Assembly (NCBI GenBank): GCA_947652605.1 | Contig: OX393581.1 | Span: forward strand, 46,585,924 to 46,649,923 | Direction of reading: 5' to 3' | Length of the DNA: 64,000 bases | Origin: Elmis aenea | Taxonomy: Eukaryota; Arthropoda; Insecta; Coleoptera; Elmidae | Program-made: the position numbers and the translations under genes | Part shown: positions 22,358 through 34,870 of the stretch, one piece after another | Numbering within the stretch: position 1 is the stretch's first letter | Layout of the letters: the number at the start of each line of letters is the position of its first letter | The notes under the pieces: model-generated | Seen by the model: the letters and a program-made list of their open reading frames with translations, nothing else | The model's database searches: none | What the model was told of the DNA's origin: nothing

Positions 22358-22809
22358 GTACTTCCTATGGAACAGCTAACCGGGTCTTGATGACATATTG
22401 AGACAGGGGCATTATGCGCATTAAAAAAAAGTTGCAGGACATTTAAACGTCAATGTTGTATTAAAATGACTTGTTGATTAAGATTTTTTTGTTTTTCACG
22501 GCACGCTTGAAAATTATGTGAAATCTAACCTATTTTAATTAAACTTTTATTTTTTATTTCTTATTAGTTTTGCACTAAAATTAACTTATGATTGCATCAT
22601 TGAATTCAGAAAAAAAATGTCTACCAGATTCAGTAAAAAAAAATAGATGGTGCCATTTGGGAACAAAAATTGACTATCGTTTGGCATTTAAGTTCAACTT
22701 GAAAAAAATTAAAATCCAATTCAGTTTATAGTATTTGGGAAGCCATTTCATTTAGTTTTTTGTTCACCAAAATCGGACCACAAACAACGGAGTTACAGCT
22801 TGCGGCGTT

Positions 22810-23138
22810 TTTTGTGTAACACCCTGTATAACGTTATAAAAGTAAATATAATTTTTAACTCTGAAATTATATTTGGGATCTTGAATGCGTAAATTAAAAA
22901 AAATATTGATTTTAAGTGATTTTATTTTAATTTATATATTTAAAATACAAAGTATAACTGTAAAGTAAAGGAAATTGAAATTTAATTCATAAAAAATAAC
23001 ATTTTATGAAACGTTATTGGTTATTATAACGTTATTTATAACATTATTAAAATATCGTTACGTTATTGTATTGAAAATAATAGCTAATTCGTTATTATAA
23101 CGTTATCGGGTATCGTTACGTTACGTTTTTCATCCCTG
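22810..23138. repeat. Half of a CAGGGATG-type hAT MITE (AACGTTAT-rich)
   Basis: Ends GTTTTTCATCCCTG, the same terminus as the full element 49251-50685, and shares its AACGTTAT-rich arm and a matching interior phrase. The left end is missing: a CACCCTGTATA terminus of another element abuts at about 22820-22830. Confidence 0.65.
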
Positions 23139-24138
23139 GTTTAAACACCATTCTTGAAAATTTATGTTTTTATACTGACAGCTTAATTTCGAATGATGTA
23201 CACAAAACGAATAAATATTTGTAAATGATAATCTTTCGATCCGTTCACAGCGATGGTTTCTGAAGATAAGTTTACTTTTCATGAATTTGTTCAAGGTTAA
23301 AGCGTATTACATAAATTTTATTGGATTCTAGTAGTGTTTCAAAAAAAAACGTTTTTCCTTAATTTTTAATAATGCAAAAAAAAAACGTTTACATACAATT
23401 AATAAAGCTGTAAACATTACCACTTCAAAATTATTCAACCAATCACTTTGGCAACAAGAACCAAGCACTATTACTAGCTCTGTATAAAACTTGTAGACTA
23501 ACACTTGAACCACGTAGAGAAAATATTTTTCTTTACATTTTGCTTCACGCTCTTAATCAAGAATAATCAAATAAAATCAAAAAATTGCTACATTTATTTT
23601 ATTTTTTTCGGTGCTTCCTATGGTAGTTGACGGTGAACAGGTTATTTGGATAAATTAAATTCTATTGGCAATGCTGATTATAAAATATTTTGTTATTACC
23701 TATTCAGCACTATCAAGGTCTAACAATATTTTAATAGTTTTAATTATAGATTGTGCAAACTTAAAAACCAGATATTAAGCTTACTGCATTTGATTATGTG
23801 AAGTTACTGTATCATAATTTTTGTTTTGCTTTTGGTTTGTATTGTGATATTACAATATGCAAGAGAGAACTGAAAAAAGTATTGAAAATTATAGTTGTTA
23901 TTTTGGTTGCCACCAAATTCTAGCCATAACTCAAATAAATAAACACTATTGTAGGGATAGGGGAAATTGTTATTATTTTTCGCATTGGGGCTCAAAAATT
24001 CTAACTAAGCCACTGGGCATGGTTTTTTTTTTTAAATTTACAAGATAACACCCGTGATACAAAATAATTCGTTTACAAGACACTGTAATATTTACGCCCC
24101 GACACGACACTTTGCAACACGGCACAAGATTATTTGTA
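23139..24138. other. AT-rich spacer
   Basis: No gene or complete element seen. The small frames have no recognisable domains. Confidence 0.4.
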
Positions 24139-24442
24139 TTAACCCTTTACTGCGCAATTTTTTTGTTTTTGGTAAAAAAATTATATATTATGAAATTTTA
24201 TGTGTAGAATTTGAAAAAAAGAATGAAAAAAATTAATTGTTGCTAATTTGTTAATTATTGTTAATTATTACAGCGTTGCACATATGCATCATTTTGTCTT
24301 TTGGATATTATAAACTATGGAAATCAAAATTCAAAATGATGCACATATGCAACTTAAAATATGAAATGATGCATATATGTGCTTATACTCATGTATTTTT
24401 TTATCAGGAAAATTGAAAAACAATATAAGTTTATGATTTCAT

Positions 24443-24766
24443 TTATAGATGAAAAGTTTTAAAACAATTTTTTCCACCATTGAAACATAGGGCTGCACTA
24501 CATTTTTCGCAAATAACGAGAGTAAAGTCTTTACATTTTGGTAGTTTACACCGAAGACGATTATTGTGCCAAATTGGCCAATGTGCCAACTGGCTCAAGG
24601 GAAAAGTTTCTAATAAAAGTATAATCTTCGTCAAAAGATTCATCAAAATTATCCTCACTTTCAGATAAATTGGCAATAGCCTTCTCTCTTTTTGTGTGGG
24701 GGGTCTTTCTTTCTCCCAAGCCGACATTTTAAAATTTTGAGTATCACTAGAAATATTTTTTAACAA
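24443..24766 (-). pseudogene. piggyBac transposase C-terminus with cysteine-rich finger
   Basis: The end of this 107-aa frame reads RCKLPKCKDF, then ICEKCSAALCFNGG, then CFKTFH. The C-x4-C, C-x2-C and C...CF..FH pattern is the C-terminal cysteine-rich domain that piggyBac transposases use to recognise their ends. The catalytic domain is missing, so this is an internally deleted copy. The upstream part of the frame is not recognisable. Confidence 0.75.
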
Positions 24767-24853
24767 AGTTTAATAAAATAAAGGTAAAACAAACTATTTC
24801 ATCTACAGAGTAATAGGTATATGTGTTGCACATAGGCATCATTGTATTTTATA

Positions 24854-25610
24854 TACAGTGCGTTCACGCTGAAAGGAATAAATTCATTTAAACAATAGCT
24901 ATTAGTTTGAGAAAAAAACGCTCGGACCCGTCGATTTTTGTTTTTAAATTGACATTTTTTAACGCATGTTCCAAACCGATATCACTTCCGGGTAAACCGG
25001 AAGTGACATTAACTTTGTTATTTTAAATACAACACCCTGTATATTTTTACATTTTTGGATTCCCCTTTAAGTGGTCTTTATAAAATGTACAAGGTCGTGG
25101 TGTCCTTAAATTAACCGTTTTCGTGTAATTTATATATCCGTAAAAATTTTGGGCCGTGCATCACTTTTGAAAATTTGCGATATTTTAAAATTTTGATAAG
25201 TAAGCCTTAATTCCTTTTAAAGTTTGATAAATAATACCTTAGTAAACTCTTTTCATTCGTTAAATTTGTAAAATTTTAAAATATCGCAAATTTTCAAAAG
25301 TGATGCACGGCACAAAATTTTTACGGAAATATAAATTACACGAAAACGGTTAATTTAAAAACAACATGACCTTATACGTTTTATAAAGAACACTTAAAGG
25401 GGAATCCAAAAATGTAAAAATATACAGGGTGTTGTATTTAAAATAACAAAGTTAATGTCACTTCCGGGTAAACCGGAAGTGATATCGGGTTGGCACATGC
25501 GTTAAAAAATGTCAATTTAAAAACAAAAATCGACGGGTCCGAGCGTTTTTTTCTCAAACTAATAGCTATTGTTTAAATGAATTTATTCCTTTCAGCGTGA
25601 ACGCACTGTA
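24854..25610. repeat. Fold-back MITE nested in piggyBac element 2
   Basis: Begins TACAGTGCGTTCACGCTGAA and ends with the reverse complement, flanked by TA on both sides (24852-24853, 25611-25612). The arms pair over about 340 bases each, including an internal ACACCCTGTATATTT / AAATATACAGGGTGT pair and the palindrome CACTTCCGG..CCGGAAGTG. Nearly the whole element is a hairpin. Confidence 0.85.
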
Positions 25611-26029
25611 TACTTAAAAAATATACCGAATTTACAAAATGATGCACATTTGCAACACAACAAAATATTGTTATAATTATTTTATTACAGCTCCGTTATA
25701 ATTGACAAAATTGAAAATTATCCATTAAAGGTGTACATTACCTGATGGTATTTTTTTCCGGTCGGAAATACACAGATTTAAAATAAATTTTTGAATGTAA
25801 AAGTTGCCAAATAACAAAAACTGTACACGTGCGATTTCGCTAGCAACTTGCAGTTGCAGAACAATTTGTACAGCCATCGACTGTAGGTATAGCAACTAAC
25901 TAAACACCGATCATAATATGTTGCAAATATGCTACAAGGTGTTTTCAACGATTTAACGCATTCAATGAATTTTCTTTGTATATTTTGTTTGCTGTTGCAT
26001 ATGTGCATCAAAATGCAGTAAAGGGTTAA

Positions 26030-27156
26030 GTCCCTAATGTACTCAGAACGTAAAACACTAAAAATACAGTTGTTCTTTTTATGTTTGGTAACAACTCCAA
26101 AGATAATTTTCAACTGATTTGCATAAAATAATGTTTCATGTCATGTTCCACAAGCCCAAACTTAAAAACATTCAATTGTTTTATAAAATAACCTCTAATA
26201 ACCCGCAGTAGGCGTAAAGGCTAATGCACGTTTGTCCATCAATGTAGGAGAGTTCCTTTGTTTAAGAAGACTCAAGAGGTATGCAATCATTGAATCTAAA
26301 ACTTTTGCCATAAGCTTCATATACTGTCTATATTTCACTTTATCGATATGCCGTTGCAAGTTTCACGCTGTCTTTTGTGAAAAACAACTTTATGATAATA
26401 TCAAAATCCATCACAAACATAATTTTTATACCTACGTAAACAGTTGCCTAAGGTCAACGGTTTTGAAGGTCAGCTTTATTTATACAACTAGAAAAACCGC
26501 ATACCAATCTGCTTCTGACATTCTGTCAACTCTGACCGCTAAAATATTTCTTTAAAAAAATTAAGCCAACATTAATACCACTTACTAATACAGTGCCAAA
26601 TCAGTGAAGTAAAATAATGAGCGTCGCGAAAAGAATCGTATTATAAAGAAATTAAATGATTTTTTACAAAACTGAATATTATTTGAAATCTATAGCTTTT
26701 ATTAGTGTTTCCCAAATGATTTCTGTGTAAAAAAAAAATTGGTTTCAAAAGTGTAAAACAGTTATAAAGTGTTTTACGTCGACTGCCAGTTTTTTACCTA
26801 AAAATCAAATATTTGTGAGAATAATGTTTATGTTAAAGTCATTTCATTAAATAATAAAGTAAAAAACGTTGGTAAACAAAACCAGTTGATTGCAGGCGAA
26901 AAAAACTTGATAATTTTTGTAAAAAAAAAATGCATCTGGAATCTAAAGAAATGGAACAAAAGACCGTGGTTTATTTTTTAGGGATTGGTATGCAACAATA
27001 AAACGCTGAGTGTAGAAAAAAATAATATAAGGTTATAATGATCTCCAACAGCTCTTTTGATCACTATTATTTATATTTTAAAATAAATAAAGCAAATTTA
27101 GAGGAAAAAACACTAGAGGAAAAAACACACCTGTATACCCTGCATACTAGAGTATA
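26030..27156. other. AT-rich spacer
   Basis: No gene supported. The open frame 26232-26555 shows no domain I recognise. Confidence 0.4.
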
Positions 27157-28293
27157 ATATACGGATAACATTTCCAGCATGGGGATCATTATAACTATAA
27201 GAGATACAGGTTTGCTTTAATTAGATGAATTATTCCTTAGTATGAGAGGAGCTACAATCAATTTTTAAAAGTACAAAATTTCTCGTACTTCAGATGTTAT
27301 ACCAAAAAAAGATGAAACTGTTGGAATTACTTTTTTCTATCTATTAGATCAATTTTATTAGTACTATCTTGGGGTACTTTTTAAAGGAGAATGTAACTGC
27401 TATTTTTGATTTTTTTTATCACTTATCATTTTTGAGATATTATCCCTAACTTCATTTTTTATTATGGACCGCGAAATTGGCTATGGAGTATATACAAGTT
27501 ATATCCATTTTCATAAATAAGTCACAAAATCAAGATTAATCGTATTTCACCAATCACTTATCAAGCTATAGGTATATGAGAAAAGAAACAAAAAATAACT
27601 AATTTAATGTTTAATGACTGTATCAATTGTCTGCTGTATCATTTATTAGAATTTTATAGTGTTGTTATGTAGTTAGATAGTCTTTGTAGTAATTGTTATA
27701 ATTATGGCTACATTTAAAAATAACGAAAAATCTGACATGTTGATATCTATAAAACTCTAATAAATGATACTGCAGGCAAATTGATACTGTCATTGGATTT
27801 TTAATAGTTTTAATTAGTTGTTTTTTGTTTCTTTTTTTATAGATAGCTTCATAAATAATTAGTAACAAAAAATTAGTAATTTATAAAAATAAATATACAA
27901 GCAGTGGCTCATAAAAAAGAGGGAAAAAAGGCACATTTCACTTTTCCATAGCTAACTTCGCGACCCTTAAAAAAAACGAAATTAGGGATAATACCTGAAA
28001 ATGGTAAGTGGTAAAAAAATCTAAAATGACAGTTACATTCTTCGTTAAAAAGTACCCAAAGAAAGTACTAATAAGAATGATCTAATGTTTAAGACAAAAA
28101 TGTTAGAAGAAAAAAAAAATCGCCATTTCCATATGTTTTGCTATAACATCTGAAGTACGAGGAATTTTGTACTTTGAAAAATTTATTGTAGCTTCTCTCA
28201 TACTTGGGAATAATTCATTTAATTTAAGCAAACCTGTATCTCTTATAATAAGCAAGATATCCATGCTGGAAATGTTATCTGGGACACCCTGTA
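27157..28293. repeat. Large fold-back element
   Basis: The right end reads ACATTTCCAGCATGG in reverse complement, and the left arm matches it from about 27161. The right terminus is CACCCTGTA at 28293, and the left terminus is decayed. The arms pair for about 350 bases. A related arm occurs at 54130-55494. On the plus strand near 27703 a short piece reads MATFKNNEKSDMLI, which could be the start of a mariner-like transposase; that is weak. Confidence 0.65.
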
Positions 28294-28615
28294 TAGTATA
28301 AATATACAGGGTATATTATGTATGACGAATTTTACTTTGATTATTAGTAATACCAGACGTAAAAAGCATGACATGGGTTAAATCCAAGAAAAAAAAACTA
28401 AAGCGATAACTAATTCTAAACGTGACAGTTTTTTGTAGAATTTCTTAACCAGATTACATTTTTATCCAAATGACGCAAGCAAATGTTTGTAAAAATATTT
28501 CATTGAGTTTAAATGTTATTAATTTCAGGGACAAATGCTAGAGCAAGTTTACGAAGGTGGACATCCGCTGTAACAACCTATTGGGAACAAATTTGTTTAT
28601 TCGTGCAGATAGCCA

Positions 28616-28691
28616 GCTTGATCTTTAAAACAAAAACCGACTCCGACCGTCGTTTAAATAAAACTCGTATTCTGAACTATAAACAGTCGCG
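28616..28691 (+). promoter_or_regulatory. Core promoter of gene C
   Basis: TTTAAA at 28653-28658 lies 32 bp before the A of a CAGTC initiator-like site (28684-28688), 7 nt from the ATG. The block is conserved at gene D (34871-34941), including CTTGATCTT and AAACAGTCGC. Known insect core promoters use a TATA-like box near -30 and an Inr of TCAGT type. The assignment is inference from spacing and conservation. Confidence 0.6.
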
Positions 28692-29052
28692 ATGTTGCGT
28701 GTACAAGTTGTGTTACTGGTTGTGTTAATTTGTATTGTTAATGTGCATTGCAAGGCGACATGTACTGTGCCGGCAGAAGAAATAGAGATTCTCAAGCCAA
28801 AAGGTATTCGTGTATCGATGCCACACGAACCTGGAATGATAACCTTCATGTTTAATGGGCAAGTGATAAAAAAATCGCTTAATTCGCCGGCGGTGCCGAT
28901 CGCAAAGACAGTACAAACTAGAATCGGAAACAAATGGACGTTTGAAGATAGAAATATCGAACTTGACGAAGGAGATTCGATTGTTTACTGGATTTTAGTG
29001 CAAAGTAATAAATTAGGTTGCCAAACAAACAACAAATACTTTTTTGTCAAAG
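28692..29052 (+). CDS. Gene C exon 1: secreted CBM39 domain, no second exon found
   Basis: Residues 1-120 plus one base. Signal peptide about 1-20 (MLRVQVVLLVVLICIVNV). The CBM39 core has EILKPKGIRVSMPHEPGM, FNGQVIKKS, GNKWTFEDRNIELDEGD and YWILV; the Trp, DRN, GD and YW hallmarks are intact. GTAATT donor at 29053, same phase as the other genes; an in-frame stop follows at 29058 if unspliced. Between here and gene D I found no exon of the helical/RRM-like type. Either this exon splices 14.6 kb on to 43633 (an alternative first exon with its own promoter), or its partner exon is lost, or a CBM39-only 122-residue protein is made by read-through. Confidence 0.85.
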
Positions 29053-30889
29053 GTAATTAGTAATCTCGTTTTAATGTATTTGAGCGTTCCTATAAATCAC
29101 GAAATATGCATTATCTAAAACAATCGTCCTTGTAACATTTAAACATATTATTTTCATAAACAAATAAACATACACTCATTAATGTTGAAATAATCACATT
29201 GTACAGGGTGGACCAAATTCGAATGTTTTACTTGGTATCTCGATTACCGTAATAGTTAACGAGAATCTGATATGGGTCTCTTGGGCTATTTACTTGAGAA
29301 AAAAAACGCCTGTGTAATCAGATTTTTTAAATGACTTTCCATTCTGGCGCCACAGACGAAAAATGAAATTTTATCATATTTGAAAAGTATACTTTTCTTT
29401 ATTTATTAAAACAGAACCAAATGTTATCAAGGTTTTTTATACAGATATTTATGTTTAATTTAAAAATTAAATTAAAATTTTCCTGGTGACCTTGACTTTT
29501 GAGATATGAATTAAATTTATATTTTTTTAAATAGAAACCCTAGTTGGCCATGTCTTTATATGAAAGAGAATTTTTTTAGCTTCTCAAAATATATAGTTTT
29601 ATAGGTATATTTGTTTTAAGAAATAACCAAAAAATGGATAATTTCGTAAAAATGTCCTTATCAAAGTTTGCCAAGATCTCGTAAATAAGTAATGTTTGCA
29701 ACTATTAAACATAATTAGCCACATCACGGTTATTTCTTAAAACAGATACAAGTATAACACTATATATTTTTGAAAAGTTAAAAATATTCTCTTTCATGTA
29801 GTCATGACCAATTAGGATTTCTAATAAAAAAAATATGTTTACCTCCTATCTCGAAAGTCAAAGTCGCTAAATAAAATTTAATTTTCTTTTCAAATTAAGC
29901 ATAAAAACCTGTATATAAAATCTTCATAACATGTTGTTCAGTTTTAATAAATATAGAAGTTACAAAAAAAAATCCAAAATGATGATTTCTTTTTGTTGTC
30001 TCTAGTGCCAAAATGAATAAAATAAAACCACATTCAGAGGTATTACCATCGTGGGTTTTATTTTATAATACAGTTAATAAAATAACAAAAAATACTTACT
30101 ATTAGAAAACAAAATCAAAACACATGTAACAACTGTCAATTTTTTTGTTATTTATAATTAAATACATTGATAATGGTAATAAAAGTTAGAGAATCATCAA
30201 AACTTCAATTCGATCTGATTCTGTAACCTTTACTTGCATTATCAATGTTTTAAATGATAAAATTTGACAACAAAGTGACAGTAGCTACATGAATCTTGAT
30301 TTGGTGTTACTTAATATTTTAAGTTATTTTATTGACTTTATTTTAAAATCAAACCCATGATAATAATAATTCTATATGTATTTTTTTATTCTGCAACGAA
30401 AAATGTAAAAATATACAGGATGTTTTTTATTTAAAAAAATAAGTTGGGGTCATTTCCTGCTAAACCGAAAATGCAAAAAAAAATTAAAATATCTTCAAGT
30501 AAAATTTTTATCATGTATACAAGCCAAATTTCAAAGGTTTGTGGATAAGATAATCGACCGTTCCGGGACTTTGTCCTAGCCCTGTTTATCTTAAAATAAC
30601 GATTCTGTCATCAAAAAAATAACTTTTCGTTGACAAACAAAATATAAGCCGAGTTTCTGTAAAACCTGACTACAGAATTTTTGGGTAAAAAAGAACTGGT
30701 TTAAATAAATAGCTTTGTCAACAAAGTTGACACTTTTTTTCAACTAATTGTAACCTACATTACTTATATTAATATTGTTATTTTTTCATAAATAATGCAA
30801 TTTATACACGTTTTACGTAGAACAAGTCGGCGAAATATAGTCGACAAAATAAAGTATTAAAATACCGACTGAATTACTTTATTTTGTTT
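29053..30889. other. Spacer or intron with MITE parts
   Basis: A TACAGGGTGGACCAAATTCG terminus at 29202 starts an element of about 750 bp, shared with 61210. A TACAGGATGTTTTTTATTT terminus lies near 30413. No coding exon is seen. Confidence 0.5.
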
Positions 30890-30897
30890 CTTTAGAG

Positions 30898-31981
30898 CAG
30901 GGGTGGCCAACCCCGCGCCCGCGGGCGCAGGTGCGCCTGTGGGCGATTTATTATGCGCCCGCGACACGATTCCCGGTAAATTAAAATAATTTTTTTATTT
31001 TATTTCCAATCAGTTTCATGCTCCAACTTTTAAGCAGAATATTTTTTGAAATTAAATACTTATTTATTAATTGAAATTTTCAAGTAATTTTTAATTATGA
31101 CATTAAATACTTCCCTATATAATAAAATACAAGTAGTTCCACAACAAAAAAATATTATTTTAGCGAATTCTAGCGCCATATTTTATGTTTTTATTTTATA
31201 AAAACTAACCATTTTGCCATCTTTGACCCGCGTATTACACTGAATCAAAATTCTATGATTAATGGTGGCATTACTACTTTAAGTGCAGAAAAAAATGGAT
31301 TTTATACAACAAATTTTGAAAATTTAGAATTGGAGATTGTAGAATTACAAAATGACGTCCTTTAAAGTTATGAACATGGAGAAGAAATTTTGGAAATTAG
31401 TTGAAGCACGTAAATATCCAATTTTAAGAAATTGTGCGCTGAAGCTAAAATCTTTTTTGGATTGACTTACTTAAGTGAAGCCACATTTTCTTTAATGCAA
31501 TTTATTAAAAATAAGTTTAGATTACGTCTTACGAATGAAAATTTGAATGACAGTTTAAGAGTAGCAGTATCAAATTACCTACTGTCCTGATTTTGAAAAA
31601 GTATGTCAAGAAATACAGTCTCAACCTTTTCATTAACGAATAATAATTTATCATGTATTATGTAACAAAAGTCTTTCAATAAAATTATTATTACAAATTA
31701 TTATTATTTTGTTGTAATATTTTGTTTAAAAAATGTAGAAAAAGAGCATTTTTTCAAAACACAATGGGATTTTAACCTGTAAGTAAAATCAAATGAAAAG
31801 AGTAAAAATTAAAAATGACAAAAATTAGAAAAACATTTTTTTTAAGAAATTTAAAAAAAATTAAATTAACTTTAACAATAAAAAATAAAACATATATGAT
31901 GTCATTACATAATATTGCGCCCGCAACGCCTCTGAAAATTTTTAATTGCGCCCTTGCTTTCCAAAAGGTTGGCCACCCCTG
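30898..31981 (+). mobile_element. hAT element, ZBED-like, degenerate
   Basis: Inverted ends CAGGGGTGGCCAACC / GGTTGGCCACCCCTG and an exact 8-bp target duplication CTTTAGAG (30890-30897, 31982-31989). A transposase relic on the plus strand confirms hAT. The left end is GC-rich (GCGCCCGCGGGCGC). Confidence 0.9.
31375..31630 (+). pseudogene. hAT transposase C-terminal dimerisation domain relic
   Basis: In one frame the plus strand reads KFWKLVEARKYPILRNCALK; after a frameshift it continues LTYLSEATFSLMQFIKNKF, then RLTNENLNDSLRVAVSNY. This is the hAT C-terminal dimerisation region (pattern ..YL.EA.FS.M..IK.K.R.RLT.E.L...LR.A...), closest to the ZBED/GTF2IRD2-like branch. Stops and the frameshift make it non-functional. 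Confidence 0.75.
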
Positions 31982-32164
31982 CTTTAGAGTAACAACAAGA
32001 GCAGTTTCCTCTAGCTAAATTTTGATGGCCACTTTTAAACTAAAATGCAGTCGAACAAACGTTTATAGAATACATACGTCTATACTTGCCTCGTACTGCT
32101 AATTTTAACTGATAACTAAATTTCCTGCTTCTAAAATACCAAATACTTTTTCTTCTTCTTAATC

Positions 32165-32438
32165 CAGTGGTTTCCAACCTTTTTGTACCTCCGCCCCCCT
32201 TTTTCATAAAAAATTTTTTGCGCCTCCCTCACTTTTCGTTACAATCTAATTTATAAATACTGTTGTGATAAATAAGAATTATTTAATGGATTATAAAACA
32301 ATACACCATATTCTGTATAAAGAAAGTTCTTTTTGTTTGTTTGTATTCAAAAATGATATTTTGGTAACAGCTGCGCGCCCTCCTTGCAATAGTCTCGCGC
32401 CCCCCTAGAGGGCGCGCCCCACAGGTTGGAGACCACTG
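32165..32438. mobile_element. hAT-type MITE
   Basis: Inverted ends CAGTGGTTTCCAACC / GGTTGGAGACCACTG with an exact 8-bp target duplication TCTTAATC (32157-32164, 32439-32446). GC-rich arms of the GCGCCCCCC type. It has inserted into the LINE remnant that follows. Confidence 0.85.
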
Positions 32439-32446
32439 TCTTAATC

Positions 32447-32660
32447 GGTTCCTCTTGTACCTTTCGGTGTCGAGGTAAGCTTTTCTATTTCTTTATTAAG
32501 TTTCTCCACTCCTGCCTATCGTTAGCTAATTATTGTGGCACATCTCTCCGGCCGACTCCTTTTTCTTCTAGTCTCTGCCTCACTTCTTTTTCCCATTTTA
32601 TTCTTGGTCGTCCTCTATTTCTTTTTCCCGCCTTAAGAAAAACTTTTTGCTTACCTTAGC
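32447..32660 (-). pseudogene. LINE reverse-transcriptase C-terminal remnant
   Basis: On the minus strand the sequence reads KRGRP-type motifs (GRPR-K-WEKEV, RQRLEEKGVGRRD, NDRQEW), the C-terminal tail common to RTE/CR1-like LINE proteins. It is short, and the hAT MITE interrupts it on its 3' side. Confidence 0.55.
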
Positions 32661-32729
32661 GTAAGTTATTATAATCACTTCAAATTTATTTACAAAATAA
32701 TTTTTAAAATCCAATGTTGAGTCGACTAA

Positions 32730-32953
32730 AGGCTCCCCCAGACAGACGCGATATGCGCCGCTCGGTACGATTCGGTACGATATCTAATAACATTTCGGTA
32801 TATGAAATACTGTCACTTGCATATTTTTCCGAACGTCCCGAGTGTCGCACTTGTGTGGGCACTCATTGCGGTAAGCAGCGATAATCATACCGAGTTATGT
32901 ACCGACTGTATCGTACCGAGCGGCAAGCATATCGCGTCTGTCTGGGGGAGCCT
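32730..32953. repeat. PIF/Harbinger-like MITE
   Basis: Inverted ends AGGCTCCCCCAGACAGACGC of about 40 bases, including a CCGCTCGGTACGAT block, flanked by TAA at 32727-32729 and 32954-32956. A 3-bp TWA duplication with long G/C-rich ends fits the Harbinger group. No ORF inside. Confidence 0.7.
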
Positions 32954-33120
32954 TAAAACGGAACTTAGCAATTTATTTTTGCTAAGCAACATGTGATATT
33001 TAGTAATCATAAGGATAATAACAATAGTCTCCAAAATCTTATTACGTAGTATTGTAGATTACAGTTTAAAAATGCCGCAATCAATTTACACAACACAAAC
33101 CTTTTTATATTATAATAATA

Positions 33121-33267
33121 TACAAAGTGTTCAAAAAGAGTAATTAGAATCGAAATAACTACTTAACTAATGGTTAAGGACCATTGTTTTTTTAGGGCTG
33201 TTTGATTTACATTAATGTAATGCGTGCCGATAAAACTTGGAACCCTCTTTATTAGACACCCTGTATA
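33121..33267. repeat. Short MITE with TACA..TGTA ends
   Basis: Imperfect inverted ends (TACAAAGTGTTCAAAAAGAG and CACCCTGTA preceded by CTCTTTATTAGA), flanked by TA. Confidence 0.5.
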
Positions 33268-33876
33268 AGCATGTAAAAAGTGAGCTTTCCGAAGAATGAT
33301 TAAGATATCTAACCACAGAATATACACAGAATGTACTTATTTAAATTTCCGGTTTTTCATAGTATAATGTACATCCCAACTATATTGCCCTTTATAAACA
33401 AAGTAATATTTTTTTGTAAACAACTAATGATACATAACTAATTAAGTACAATTAATTTTGCTGTTTTGTCGTCATTGAAATGTCGCTAATGGCGAAATTT
33501 TCCCCAAATTTCTTTGTATTTAAATATCTTACATTCCTTAAAATGTTAGTTTTGCTATTATAACACTGCTTAACAACTTACAAACAAATTTGGCTTGTGA
33601 TATATTCAGAGATACAGAGACGTGCGTGCATTATTGTAATATGGAAGCGAGTATTTCGCGACGTGCTAATACTGCAACAAAGCGGAAGCATCCGGAAGTT
33701 GTTTCGGCAATATTTTCTTCCAGCTTTACATTTTAAAGTCAAATAAAAAGTTTACAGTTAGTAGAAAAAGGTTTAATAACGAATTGTATTCGTCCATTAC
33801 AATTATTTCATTGGTCTGGCTTTCAAATAATCGTTAAAAGATTGAAAGCTCTCTTTAAATATGCTCTCGAATTTTA

Positions 33877-34345
33877 TACAGGGTGTTTCTTAAATATTGC
33901 AAAAACATTTAGGTGGTGATTCCTTAACGAAAATTAAAGGGGGTCTTTTATATATTTTTTTTCCTTAGACATCTCCTTTCAGAGCTACACCCCCCTAAAG
34001 GGGAGCGATAAAATAAAGTTTTTATTTTATTTCTCAAATTTGGAGAAATGTAGGAGAATGAAATTTGGTGGATGTTTTGTACTTAATAAAAGGTTTCCCA
34101 TAATAATATTTTCAATCATCTCAGACCTTCACTTGGGGCTGAAAAGTGCTACCCCTGTTGGCTTTTTTATCAGAACTTTTTGATGGGTTAAAATTTTGAA
34201 ATTAAAAAGATATTTTTTGAAATTTTAATTTATTTGTAAACTTATTTTATTCTTTAGTTTTTCTCGTAAAACCTACAGTTTTTGAGTAAAAAATAAAATA
34301 AGTAAACATGAACCATCAAATATTCCAATATTAAACGAATCATTT
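33877..34345. repeat. Left half of a TACAGGGTGTTTCTTAAA MITE
   Basis: Same family as 49595-50541 and 62506-63258: shared arm with the cctaaaggggagc and tttatttctcaaatttgg phrases. The right arm is missing. Just downstream, at 34368-34404, a 12-base unit (gttcttattggg) is repeated three times. Confidence 0.65.
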
Positions 34346-34870
34346 TGGTGGTTGCCATGGTTTGTTTATGTTCTTATTGGGTTCTTATTGGGTTCTTATT
34401 GGGTCGTTAATAATAAATACAGGGTTCTACAACGAACGCAAATGCTACAACGAACCGTATGGACAGACAAAGCACACGAATTTCTTATTCACGTGTCAGA
34501 CTTGCAGCTTTTACTGTCGTTTTTTAAGTTCCGTGTTCAGTTATTTGTTTAGTTCAGGTATCAATTTATTTCTACCTTCAGCAGTGATAAAAATTTTCAC
34601 ATATGTATGTCGAATACACCTGCGAACGTCTAAATATTTTAAAGTTATTCCCAATGCCCTATCTGTTAAAATAAAGAAGCTACAGACCTGAGAAGTTCTT
34701 ATTAAAACGCCCTCTAAACTCTAAACTATGTATACTATAAATGTAATTAATATAATGTGATTGCCCATCCCACCGTTTTTTTGGTTGGTCACTGAATCTT
34801 GGAATGATGATGTAAGAGCTATACCAGCGAATCCATTAATAATAATTTATGCGTTGTTTGCTGTTAACCT

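Larger units (their letters stand above)
21131..22435 (+). mobile_element. LINE fragment with RNase H domain, split by an hAT insertion
   Basis: The plus strand from about 21131 to 21532 encodes an RNase H domain of a non-LTR element. The coding sense resumes at 22366 (YGTANRVLMTY) after the hAT-type insertion 21533-22357 and fades by about 22435. Jockey/R1-group insect LINEs carry such a terminal RNase H. Confidence 0.7.
24143..26025 (-). mobile_element. piggyBac-like element 2, internally deleted
   Basis: Flanked by TTAA (24139-24142 and 26026-26029), with inverted termini CCCTTTACTGC. Subterminal copies of a palindromic GCACATATGC motif lie near 24278, 24338 and 24370 and, on the right, near 25640 and 25995. 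The transposase C-terminus survives on the minus strand. A fold-back MITE is nested at 24854-25610. Confidence 0.85.

Noticed and set aside
26232..26555. 107-aa frame with a hydrophobic start
   Set aside because: Composition is typical of AT-rich chance frames and no conserved motif is seen.
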